This document shows positions 16,880 to 24,606 of a DNA stretch of 64,000 nucleotides, piece by piece. The stretch spans positions 1 to 64,000 of the forward strand of contig NZ_JAFCKW010000008.1 in NCBI RefSeq assembly GCF_018129965.1. The letters are read 5' to 3'. Numbering within the stretch: the stretch's first letter is position 1; each line of letters opens with the position of its first letter. The notes beneath the pieces are model-generated. The model saw only the letters and a program-made list of their open reading frames with translations. It was not told the DNA's origin and made no database searches. This stretch comes from Bradyrhizobium diazoefficiens (GTDB lineage: Bacteria; Pseudomonadota; Alphaproteobacteria; Rhizobiales; Xanthobacteraceae). The translations under genes and the position numbers were made by a program.

Positions 16880-17335
16880 ATGTCGCGCGCATTAATCGAA
16901 ATCGGTAGTTGCAACGTCGAGCTGGAGCTGCGGCCGATCGAGCCGTCCTGGATCATCGAGGGCAACCCGGTGTCGCGCTCGCACATCCTCTCCACCAGCG
17001 ACGACGGCACGGCCTCCACCATCATCTGGCACTGCACCGAGGGCCGTTTCAACTGGTACTACGACATCGACGAGACGATCATGATCATGGAAGGATCGAT
17101 CGTACTCGAGAGCGACGGTATGCCGCCGAAGCGCTACGGACCCGGCGACGTCATCTTCTTCCGCGACGGCGCGCATGCCAAATGGCATGTCGAAGGCCAC
17201 GTCAAGAAAATCGCTTTCTGTCGCAAGACCAACCCGGTCATGATCGGCTTCATGATCCGCGCCGTCAACAAGCTGAAGCGGATGTTCGTTCCCGCCGGCG
17301 AGCGCCGCGCCGCCTCGCTGCTCGGCGCAGGCTAG
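16880..17335 (+). CDS. cupin-domain protein
   Basis: A 151-residue single-cupin protein. The core shows WYYDIDETIMIMEGSIVLES, then YGPGDVIFFRDGAHAKWHV, matching cupin motifs 1 and 2 of the DUF861/ureidoglycine-aminohydrolase-like group. The usual His-x-His of motif 1 is replaced by Asp/Glu residues, with a His preserved in motif 2, so metal binding may differ. Start ATG 16880 follows GGGGAAG. The gene is alone and divergent from the SUKH-like gene. Substrate unknown. Confidence 0.82.
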   Translation: MSRALIEIGSCNVELELRPIEPSWIIEGNPVSRSHILSTSDDGTASTIIWHCTEGRFNWYYDIDETIMIMEGSIVLESDGMPPKRYGPGDVIFFRDGAHAKWHVEGHVKKIAFCRKTNPVMIGFMIRAVNKLKRMFVPAGERRAASLLGAG

Positions 17336-17434
17336 AGCGCTTCCAGTTTTCCAAGGACGCTTCCCAGCGGCCACGGCGAGGAGGGGTCGGGACCAACATC
17401 CCGGCCCCTCTTCTCGTCATGACGGCAATTCCTG

Positions 17435-18505
17435 CTACGACGTCAAGTCGAGCCGGTAGAATTCGGTCGCGGTTTGCGAGAACAGAGCGGTCTTCTCGGC
17501 GTCGCTCATCGGCGCTGCGATGCGTTTGAAGGCGTTGAAGATCACCTGGTAGCTGCACTGGCCCTTGTCGGGCGGGAAATTGCTTTCGAACATCGCACGT
17601 CGTGGGCCGAAGGCCTCGATGCAGGTCTCGATATAGGGCCGCCAGGCCGCGGCAAGCTGCTCCGACGACGGCGGCGTCTTGCGCAAATGAAAGTCGTAGC
17701 CGAGCAGGCACATCGCGAGTCCGCCGAGCTTGACCACGACGTTCTCGCATGTCGCGATCTCCTGGATCGAGGCGCGCCACTGCGGAAACACCTCTTCGCG
17801 CCGCCCGGCGAAGCGGCCGATGCCGGCCGGACCGCCGCAATGGTCGAGCACGATCCTCGTGTCGGGGAAGGCGCGCGCGAGTTCGGTCAATTCGCCGATC
17901 TGCGGGTGGAACAGCCAGGCATCGAAGCTGAGGTTCAGCGGCGCGAGGCATGCAAAGCCCTTGCGGAAGGCCGGGTCCTGCAACAATCCCTTCGGCCTGT
18001 TCGCATACATGCCGGCGACGGCGGGGTCTTCGTCCCAGGCCGAGGAATGCCTGATGCCGCGGAAGCGGCCGTTGCCTGCCGCGATCTCCGCCTCCAGCAC
18101 CGGCTTGGCGGCGTCGCCCAGCAGCAGATTGGCGTGGCTGACGATTCCGGCGCAGATCGCGGCAGTGCCGTAAGCGCCGCTTGCGCTCATCGCGGCGACG
18201 CCGTTGGCGAACTCGACCTCGCCGACGGGACGGAATGCCTCCGGTCCGCGCGCGCGGTACATCGAGCGGCAGTCCACATAGACGGTGGCGATGATGTTGT
18301 GGCCTGAAGCGATATCGGCCGCCATCTCCTCGATGAGATAGCGGTGTCCCCGATTCCACAGATGGTGATGAGGATCCACGATCGGCCGCGCCGGATCGAT
18401 GATCTCCTCCTGATATTGCGCGAGCCAGTCCTCGCGCGGCTCGACGAATAGCCCGCTCGTGTTGGCGGGCAGACCGCTTGCAGCCATCGGCGTTCGCTCC
18501 CTCAT
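17435..18505 (-). CDS. amidohydrolase-2 family metal-dependent hydrolase (COG3618-like)
   Basis: A 356-residue TIM-barrel hydrolase. The N-terminal metal-binding motif is VDPHHHLWN (about residue 42); later metal or catalytic regions are IRHSSAWDED, VLDHCGGP and ESNFPPDKGQ with the final Asp/Pro motif. This set is found in the lactonase-like branch of amidohydrolase-2 (2-pyrone-4,6-dicarboxylate lactonase, L-fucono-lactonase). It is probably a cytoplasmic lactonase or related hydrolase. It stands alone, between the cupin gene and a family B repeat. Confidence 0.85.
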   Translation of the reverse strand: MRERTPMAASGLPANTSGLFVEPREDWLAQYQEEIIDPARPIVDPHHHLWNRGHRYLIEEMAADIASGHNIIATVYVDCRSMYRARGPEAFRPVGEVEFANGVAAMSASGAYGTAAICAGIVSHANLLLGDAAKPVLEAEIAAGNGRFRGIRHSSAWDEDPAVAGMYANRPKGLLQDPAFRKGFACLAPLNLSFDAWLFHPQIGELTELARAFPDTRIVLDHCGGPAGIGRFAGRREEVFPQWRASIQEIATCENVVVKLGGLAMCLLGYDFHLRKTPPSSEQLAAAWRPYIETCIEAFGPRRAMFESNFPPDKGQCSYQVIFNAFKRIAAPMSDAEKTALFSQTATEFYRLDLTS

Positions 18506-18612
18506 GTTTTTTGCAGCGAGAGCCTAGCACCTCATTTCATCAATCAGCAGCGCGCGTTGCGCAACCGCACCCGTCATCGCGAGCAGACCGCGTCTCAAGT
18601 GTTCACGGATTC

Positions 18613-18642
18613 GTCATGCCCGGGCTTGTCCCGGGCATCCAC
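18613..18642. repeat. intergenic repeat, family B copy 2
   Basis: Thirty bases identical to 15969-15998, containing the palindrome TGCCCGGGCTTGTCCCGGGC. Here it lies between two convergent-free minus-strand genes. Confidence 0.8.
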
Positions 18643-18669
18643 TTTCTTCGTCGCCTGTAAGCGAGCGTC

Positions 18670-19482
18670 TCACACCCCGTCGAGGACGATCACCGTCGGC
18701 GTCGTCGGCAGCGCATCGCGCGACATCCGGAACGAGCGCTCGCTGCGGCGGTCGATCTCGAATTGCTGGCCGATGCCGCGCAGGAAATCGTCGAGCGGGG
18801 TTGCGAAGCGGTGCATCGGCAGCACCACGGAGGCGCGCAGCCGCCTGGTGATGTCGGCGACGCCGCCGAGCGACATCGTGTAGGTGCCGTCGATCGGCAC
18901 CATCACGATGTCGAGCCGCCCGATCTGGGCGAAGTGGCTGTCGCCGAGCTTGTGGTGGAGATGGCCGAGATGGCCGATGCAGAGGCCCGCGACCTCGAAG
19001 ATGAAAATCGAATTGCCGTCGCGGATCATGTTGGCGCCGTCATCGTCACCGACATAGCGGCGGATGTCGGTCGTGACGTTGCGGACAAAGGTGTCGCCGA
19101 TACGCTCCGACACGATGGCCGGCTTGCCGTCCTCGCTCCAGCCATGCAGCACATGGGGAATGCGCTTGTCGGGAAACATCGTGTAGTGGGTGCTGTGGGC
19201 CCGGTTCATGGTGGCGACATCGGGCAGCCGGCCGACCTGATAGGCGCCGCTATAGTCGGTGGCGATGCGCAGGCCGCCGGGCGTGTCGATGAAATAGGTG
19301 GAATGGCCGGCATAGGTGATCGTGACCTCCGCCGCGGCGGCCGCCTGCCGGAACGCCACCGGCGTCACGCGAGGCGCGGCATCGGCCATCGCCAGGCATT
19401 CGCTGCGCTGTGGCTCTTGGGCGAGGGCAGGCGAGAGGAGCGCGCCGAACAGCGCCAGAGCCGCCGAAACCAATCGCCACAT
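18670..19482 (-). CDS. exported MBL-fold metallo-hydrolase
   Basis: A 270-residue protein with a signal peptide (MWRLVSAALALFGALLSPAL, cleavage after ALA). The mature part shows a metallo-beta-lactamase fold of the UlaG/N-acyl-PE phospholipase-like type: VTITYAGHSTYFIDTPGG, LRIATDYSG and LCIGHLGHLHHKLGD, then VVLPMHRF. The canonical HxHxDH motif appears as NRAHSTHYT, so it is atypical. Likely periplasmic. It is on the same strand as the ABC-2 exporter genes upstream but separated by about 100 bp. Confidence 0.82.
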   Translation of the reverse strand: MWRLVSAALALFGALLSPALAQEPQRSECLAMADAAPRVTPVAFRQAAAAAEVTITYAGHSTYFIDTPGGLRIATDYSGAYQVGRLPDVATMNRAHSTHYTMFPDKRIPHVLHGWSEDGKPAIVSERIGDTFVRNVTTDIRRYVGDDDGANMIRDGNSIFIFEVAGLCIGHLGHLHHKLGDSHFAQIGRLDIVMVPIDGTYTMSLGGVADITRRLRASVVLPMHRFATPLDDFLRGIGQQFEIDRRSERSFRMSRDALPTTPTVIVLDGV

Positions 19483-19584
19483 GAAACCGTCCCCAATGAC
19501 GCCAGGGCAAGTCTAGCGTGCAATGCAGCGCGAGGCCAAGAGGGCGTGATCGACGCCGCGTCAGTGTCGCAGCTTCACTCCCGG

Positions 19585-21111
19585 TCACTCCCGCCTTGGG
19601 CTGAACTTCCAGGTGATGGCGACGAGGCCGGTGGTGATCAGGCCGCTGATGAGGCCGGCCATCGGCAGCGTCAGCAGCAGCGCCGCGCTGGCGGCCCAGC
19701 CGATCGAGGAGAAGGCTTCGGCAAAGGTCGCCAGCCGCGAGGAAGTCTGGCGGCGGCGGAACTGGCTGCGCCTTGCCTGCACCCGGAACCAGAGCTGGAT
19801 CGCGGTGGCGGAGGCCGCGCTGATGATGACGGCACACGCGCTGATGGCGGCCTGATACACCGACGCAAAAGCGATTGCGGCAATCAGCGGGCAGAAAACG
19901 GCAGAGATTGCGATCAGCACCACCTCGATCTTGGCGCGGATCACGCTGGACGGTGTCAGCGGCGCGGTCGCAACCAGGTCAGGCGCGTCCTCGCCCGAGA
20001 TCGTCAGCCAGGCGAGCCCGCCGGCGAGCTGTCCCGCCGCCATCACGATGACGGGCGTGATCAGTGTCACCGCCGCGGAGCTGTCGGCGAAGCTGCGCCA
20101 CAGCAGCAGCGCCGGCGGCACCAGATAGAGCAGCTGCATCAGGGTTTGCGAGATCAGCCAGGGATCGCGCCAGAGCAGCATGAATTCCTTGCGCCGCAGC
20201 GCCTGTTGCCGCGATCCGCGGCGGAACGGGCGCTCCTTTGTTCCCTTGCTGCCGGACCTGCCGTAGGCGGCGGCATCGATCGCGGTGTCTGCGAAGCGAC
20301 CCGAAAAGATCGCCATGACGCTTCCGAGCAGCACGAGCCCGATGGCGAGGAGTGCCAGCAGCGCCTCGCTGTCCCCCATCGCCGCGCGCGCCGGCCACCA
20401 TAGGATGCTGTCGGCGCCGGGAGCATGTTCGGCAAAGGTGCCCGATGTCAGGATGGTGAACCGCGACAGCGTGCCATACGACATGATCGCGGCGACCTGC
20501 AGCGCGATCACGAAGCCTGCGCCGATGATGGCGGCGAGGATCTGGGCTATGAAGCGCGTCCGCGCCGGGCCGATCAGGCGGAACAGCAGGATGGTGACCC
20601 CAATCGCGACCGCCGCCGCCGACAGGCCCATCGCAACGACGACGCCGAACGCTGCAAGCCAGCGCGCGCCGCCGGCGAGCACGAGCACGTCGATGAAGGG
20701 TGTCGAAAACAGCAGCGCCAGCGCCGTGACGGTGAGCGCGATCGCCGCGATGCGCACCGAGAACAGATTTGCCAGCGTCGCCGGCGAGGACATGATGAGA
20801 TCGAGATCGGCACGGGCGTAAAACACCCGTGTGACCGATTCGATCGCCTGCGACAGCATCAGCGTCCAGGCCAGGAAGATCGTCGCCGTGATCACGATCA
20901 GCGAGGATTTGTCGAGCGGAAGCTGCAACTCGGCGAAGCGGCCGATCACGGCCCAGGCCGGCACATGCAACAATGCGGCGAAGACCAGCAGGCCGATCAT
21001 TGCAGCGCGTGCCCGCTTGCGGCGTCCGCCGGTCATCATGGCGAACCATTCGCGCCAGGCGAGGCGTAGCTCGTGGCGCGCAAACCAGGAGAGCGCGGTC
21101 GCCGAGCTCAT
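19585..21111 (-). CDS. ABC-2-type exporter membrane protein
   Basis: A 508-residue inner-membrane protein with about ten hydrophobic spans, beginning with a cytosolic basic stretch (LRLAWREWFAMMTGGRRKRA). Sequence detail beyond the membrane topology is weakly conserved, as usual for ABC-2 permeases. It is coupled by a 4-bp overlap to the ATPase gene upstream, so the two should form one exporter. The substrate is unknown; such pairs commonly export drugs, lipids or peptides. Confidence 0.8.
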   Translation of the reverse strand: MSSATALSWFARHELRLAWREWFAMMTGGRRKRARAAMIGLLVFAALLHVPAWAVIGRFAELQLPLDKSSLIVITATIFLAWTLMLSQAIESVTRVFYARADLDLIMSSPATLANLFSVRIAAIALTVTALALLFSTPFIDVLVLAGGARWLAAFGVVVAMGLSAAAVAIGVTILLFRLIGPARTRFIAQILAAIIGAGFVIALQVAAIMSYGTLSRFTILTSGTFAEHAPGADSILWWPARAAMGDSEALLALLAIGLVLLGSVMAIFSGRFADTAIDAAAYGRSGSKGTKERPFRRGSRQQALRRKEFMLLWRDPWLISQTLMQLLYLVPPALLLWRSFADSSAAVTLITPVIVMAAGQLAGGLAWLTISGEDAPDLVATAPLTPSSVIRAKIEVVLIAISAVFCPLIAAIAFASVYQAAISACAVIISAASATAIQLWFRVQARRSQFRRRQTSSRLATFAEAFSSIGWAASAALLLTLPMAGLISGLITTGLVAITWKFSPRRE

Positions 21112-21896
21112 GCCGCGTCCTGGAGCGTCACCAGCGCGATGAAGAGATCTTCGAGGCTGGTGTCGGCATGGCCGTTCTGCTGGCGCAATTCGTTGAGCGT
21201 TCCTTCCGCGACCAGGCGCCCCTGGGCGATCACGCCGATGCGGTCGGCCATGCGCTCGGCAACCTCGAGGATATGCGTGGTCATGATGATGGTGCAGCCG
21301 GCCTCGACGCGCTGGCTCAACAGACCCTTGACGTGGCGGGCAGAGACCGCATCGAGCCCGGTCAGCGGCTCGTCGAGAATGATCAGGCGTGGATCGTGCA
21401 CCAGCGCGCCGGCCAGCGCCACCTTCTGGCGCATGCCCTTGGAGAAGCCCTCGCAGCGTTCATGCCGGTGCGGTTCGAGCCCGAGCGAGCTCAGCAGTTC
21501 CTCGGCAACCGGTTGCGAGACCGACGGCGCAAGGCCCCAGAGGCCGGCGACGAATTCGAGATATTCGAGCGGGGTGAGCTTGTCATAGATCATCGGCTCG
21601 TCGGAAACCCACGCCATCACCTGCTTGGCCGCGACGGGATTTGCAAGCGCATCGATGCCGAAGATCGACACCGCGCCGGCATCGGGCCTGAGCAGGCCCG
21701 TAACCATGCGTAAAGTGGTGGTCTTGCCGGCACCGTTGGGGCCGACCAGCGCATAGAACTCGCCGGCGCGAATGGTGAGATCGAGGCTGTCGACCGCCAA
21801 ACGGTCAAAACGCTTCGTTAACCCTCGGACTTCGAGCGCCGAGTTGTCCGGCTTCATGGCGGCTACACCTTGCGGTTCTGCGTCACTCGCGACCAT
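21108..21896 (-). CDS. ABC transporter ATP-binding protein (ABC-2 exporter)
   Basis: A 262-residue ATPase. Walker A GPNGAGKTTTLRMVTGLL lies near residue 53, the signature is seen as FSKGMRQKVALAGALVHD, Walker B as LIILDEPLTGLD, and the switch His as TTHILEVAE. The signature FSKGM and the DrrA/NatA-like layout mark drug/lipid-type exporters. An ATG at 21857 (AGGTG upstream) is an alternative start. It overlaps the membrane-protein gene by 4 bp. Confidence 0.92.
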   Translation of the reverse strand: MVASDAEPQGVAAMKPDNSALEVRGLTKRFDRLAVDSLDLTIRAGEFYALVGPNGAGKTTTLRMVTGLLRPDAGAVSIFGIDALANPVAAKQVMAWVSDEPMIYDKLTPLEYLEFVAGLWGLAPSVSQPVAEELLSSLGLEPHRHERCEGFSKGMRQKVALAGALVHDPRLIILDEPLTGLDAVSARHVKGLLSQRVEAGCTIIMTTHILEVAERMADRIGVIAQGRLVAEGTLNELRQQNGHADTSLEDLFIALVTLQDAA

Positions 21897-21954
21897 GCCC
21901 CGAAGATGTTTCGGTGCAATGAATCGCGCCGGCGCAATTCTGCGGTTCGTCTGC

Positions 21955-23079
21955 TTACGACCCCCCGCTCGCAGTTCCCGAAATGACCGGCGTCAGTTCG
22001 TCCTCGCGGCAGCGCCAGCCGTCGGCGGCTTTGACGAAGGCGAATGTGCGCTGGATCCTGATGCGGCGCGTGACGTTGAAGGCGTCTCCGGAGCGCTCTC
22101 GGCCGCCGACGCCCGGCTGCGGAAGTCCGGTCCTGGCGTCCCAGCAGGTGCCGGTGCAGGAGGCCGCGACCTTGCTGCACGTGGTGAAGGGCGCCAGCAC
22201 GACCATTTCGATCTCGCCGGTGACCTGCGCCTCCTGGTCGGTGACCTGGCTGTCGAGCGCGTAGACGCGGTTGATGCGCAGAAAATTGCCGCAGGAATTG
22301 GCAGCGTGAATCCGCGCGGCGCAGAAGTCGACCGCATCGGTATCGGGCGAGTCGGCCGCGACCTGCCGGCCGAATACCTTCTTCGGATCGCCCTTGGCCG
22401 CCGCGACATGGTCGGTCTTCTGCTTCAGATAGGCGGCGAGGCAGTCTTCCGCCGACTCCAGTTCGGCAAGCGGCACGTTCTCCTTGCCGACGAGATTGCA
22501 TTTGCGATCGCGCTCCCGGGTCCACCGTCCGTACTCGGCGAAGGCAAAGCGTGCGGCGGTCGGATCGAGCTTGCCGATCAGGCCGAGCACCTGGCTGTTG
22601 AGTTCCGTCTCGGCCAGCGCCAGCGACGGGTCGGCGCAGATCAGCGCGCCCGCCGCGGTGTTGGCGGCGAGACAGTCGAAATCCGGATTGCGCAGGATCG
22701 CGGCGCGCTCCTCGGTGACCTTGAGCAGGCACGCCTTCACCCGCTCGACATCGTCGGCGCGGACCGCGGTCTGGCCGATGATGCCGCAGCCGAGGTTGCG
22801 CTGGCGGTTCCAGATCGCATTTTCCTCGATCGCGGGCAGGCGATCGGGCAAGCGGGCCAGCCGTGCCTCGATCGCCGTGCCGAGCCTGTCGGCGGCGGCA
22901 GCCAGCTCGGCGTCACCGCAGAACAGTTGATTGCCGGGGTCGCGGATCTGCTGGCAGTTGTTCTTGACGAACAGCGGAAGCTTATCGGCGATGGACTGGC
23001 CGGTTGCGTCGGATTGCGCGGAGACCGGCGCCGCAGGCCAGGCCAGCAGCACAAGCACAGTCAGTATGATGAACCGCAT
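21955..23079 (-). CDS. LprI/DUF1311-like exported protein with two repeats
   Basis: A 374-residue secreted protein with signal peptide MRFIILTVLVLLAWPAAPVS. Two LprI-like modules are seen: residues about 40-115 (NCQQIRDPGNQLFCGDAELA to CLLKVTEERAAIL) and 134-230 (FDCLAANTAAGALICADPSL to DCLAAYLKQKTD). Each has the four-Cys spacing of this family, some members of which inhibit lysozyme. The C-terminal third is a separate segment with conserved Cys and a VCTRR-like ending. The double module is longer than the usual single-domain proteins of about 100-130 residues. It may protect the envelope; the actual function is unproven. Confidence 0.72.
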   Translation of the reverse strand: MRFIILTVLVLLAWPAAPVSAQSDATGQSIADKLPLFVKNNCQQIRDPGNQLFCGDAELAAAADRLGTAIEARLARLPDRLPAIEENAIWNRQRNLGCGIIGQTAVRADDVERVKACLLKVTEERAAILRNPDFDCLAANTAAGALICADPSLALAETELNSQVLGLIGKLDPTAARFAFAEYGRWTRERDRKCNLVGKENVPLAELESAEDCLAAYLKQKTDHVAAAKGDPKKVFGRQVAADSPDTDAVDFCAARIHAANSCGNFLRINRVYALDSQVTDQEAQVTGEIEMVVLAPFTTCSKVAASCTGTCWDARTGLPQPGVGGRERSGDAFNVTRRIRIQRTFAFVKAADGWRCREDELTPVISGTASGGS

Positions 23080-23173
23080 TCCACTCGCCCCCGCATTGCC
23101 GGCGCCATGCTAGCGCCCCGGATCGCGTGGTGGAATGGGCTTGTGGTCGGTGTGAGAGCCTGCAGTCTGTCGA

Positions 23174-23246
23174 CCGGATGGAGCGCAGCGCAATCCGGGG
23201 CCGTTCTCGTGGCCAGTTTCCCGGATTTCGCTGCGCTCCATCCGGG
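23174..23246. repeat. intergenic inverted repeat, family E
   Basis: CCGGATGGAGCGCAGCGCAA at 23174 is inverted at 23220-23246 (TTTCGCTGCGCTCCATCCGG) around a short spacer, between the LprI-like and LapG-like genes. Confidence 0.75.
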
Positions 23247-23257
23247 CTTTGAGGAAG

Positions 23258-23989
23258 CTAATGCGCCTCGGCCGCGGCAATCGATATCCGCGCTGGGTCC
23301 TCGACATATTTCATCACGGCCGACTGGTAGAGAACGAACAGCGGCCGGTAGGTCTGCGCAGCCTCGTCCTCGACCATCGCCATGCGGCGGTTGTCCAGCA
23401 TCAACCAGCGGCCGTCGAGCTTTGCCGCGGCGACCGCGTGCTCTTCGCCGGCCCTGACGTCGCGGACCACGACGATGCGGAGATCCTCGGCGGCGATACC
23501 CGCGAGACGCAGCGCAGCCAGCTTGGCGATGGCATAGTCTTCGCAGTCGCCGGCGCCGCGCGCGAAGGTCGCCAGCGGCGAACTCCAGACGTCCTCATCG
23601 CCGTCATTGGCGGCCCGGATGGCAAGATTGATGGCCCGGTTGGTCTCGCCCAGCCGCGCGCGGCCGTCCCGGGCGCGGGCCTGGTCGACGATGGCGAGCA
23701 GTTTCAGCGCCGCAGGCGACGCGCAATTGTCCCGGTCGCCGTCGCACAGCGCCAGCTGCACCATGTCGTCATCGAGCTGGTGCTTCAGCGCGAACCATTT
23801 CTGCTGAAGGCCGCCGGACGAGATGGCGAAGGCGAACACGCCGAACGGCTCGGCGGATTTGCGCACGAGCACACCTGCGCCAGGCGACAGCAGCGTGCCG
23901 GCGCGAAGCTCGGCGGCCGATCCGAGCAGGATCACTCCGCATAGCACAAGGATTGCGCGCCAGGCGCGCGAGCGAGCAGCGGTCTCCAT
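23258..23989 (-). CDS. LapG-type transglutaminase-like cysteine protease (BTLCP)
   Basis: A 243-residue periplasmic cysteine protease of the bacterial transglutaminase-like family to which LapG belongs. A signal anchor covers about residues 10-31. The triad is intact: Cys149 in RGAGDCEDYAIAKLAAL, His184 in GEEHAVA and Asp199 in WLMLDN. LapG of Pseudomonas is held by LapD and, when released, cleaves the N-terminus of the giant adhesin LapA to let it go from the surface. Here the gene is divergent from a 3,698-residue type I-secreted adhesin with an Ala-Ala-Gly near residue 110, a strong context for the same role. Acidic residues before Cys149 (DGDEDVWSS) could bind calcium as in LapG. Confidence 0.85.
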   Translation of the reverse strand: METAARSRAWRAILVLCGVILLGSAAELRAGTLLSPGAGVLVRKSAEPFGVFAFAISSGGLQQKWFALKHQLDDDMVQLALCDGDRDNCASPAALKLLAIVDQARARDGRARLGETNRAINLAIRAANDGDEDVWSSPLATFARGAGDCEDYAIAKLAALRLAGIAAEDLRIVVVRDVRAGEEHAVAAAKLDGRWLMLDNRRMAMVEDEAAQTYRPLFVLYQSAVMKYVEDPARISIAAAEAH

Positions 23990-24606
23990 CTGACATCCCC
24001 TTCCGGCTTCGCCAGGTCCCCTTCGACCTCGACGTGCCGGGCTTGTTGCTTTCGCGGAGATAGTGCGAGAGCGCCCGTTCTATTCTGCTTAACGCGCGCG
24101 GCAGGGGGGCCAAAACCGCGGGACAGGCTGAAGCGGGCCTGCCTGAATTGCGTAGAATTTTACGATTCGGGTGCCCGGCGGTGTCCAGTTGCCGCGAAAT
24201 AGCACCAAATTCAGGTGCAGGTTGTGGGGCAATCGATTCTGCGCCTATGGCTAACGCCCGCCTATTTCACGGGTTCTGTTAGTTAGGTCACAGATTTAGC
24301 TCCGTATTTGCCGCAGGATGCTGCGAGGTTCTGCGAACAAGAGATGACAGAAGTATCTGTGGTCTAAAACGTGCCCCAGATGACTTTGGATGACTGGAAA
24401 TGCGCGAAAAATGGTCGAATTCGACATTAATTTACTTGAACTATTACTCCAACTTTACTGTACGGGCCCGGCTTTGTGACGGCCTTCATCGCCAAGTGAC
24501 GCGAAATCACACAAGCAATAGATGGTTTCGCTAAGGACTTGGTAATGCTATGCAAGCTTAGGCGAGCGATACTTACTTAGATTTTAACCCTTTTACGGGG
24601 CTCAGG
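23990..24606 (+). promoter_or_regulatory. 617-bp leader region upstream of the giant adhesin gene
   Basis: No gene is seen here. It is clearly richer in A and T than its surroundings from about 24200 to 24600 and probably holds the promoters for the divergent protease and adhesin. GTGA-7 bp-TCAC at 24496-24510 resembles a CRP half-site pair but has one base too many in the spacer. Confidence 0.5.

Noticed and set aside
24496..24510. A CRP-binding site before the adhesin gene.
   Set aside because: The half-sites are separated by seven bases rather than six; kept only as a weak note.
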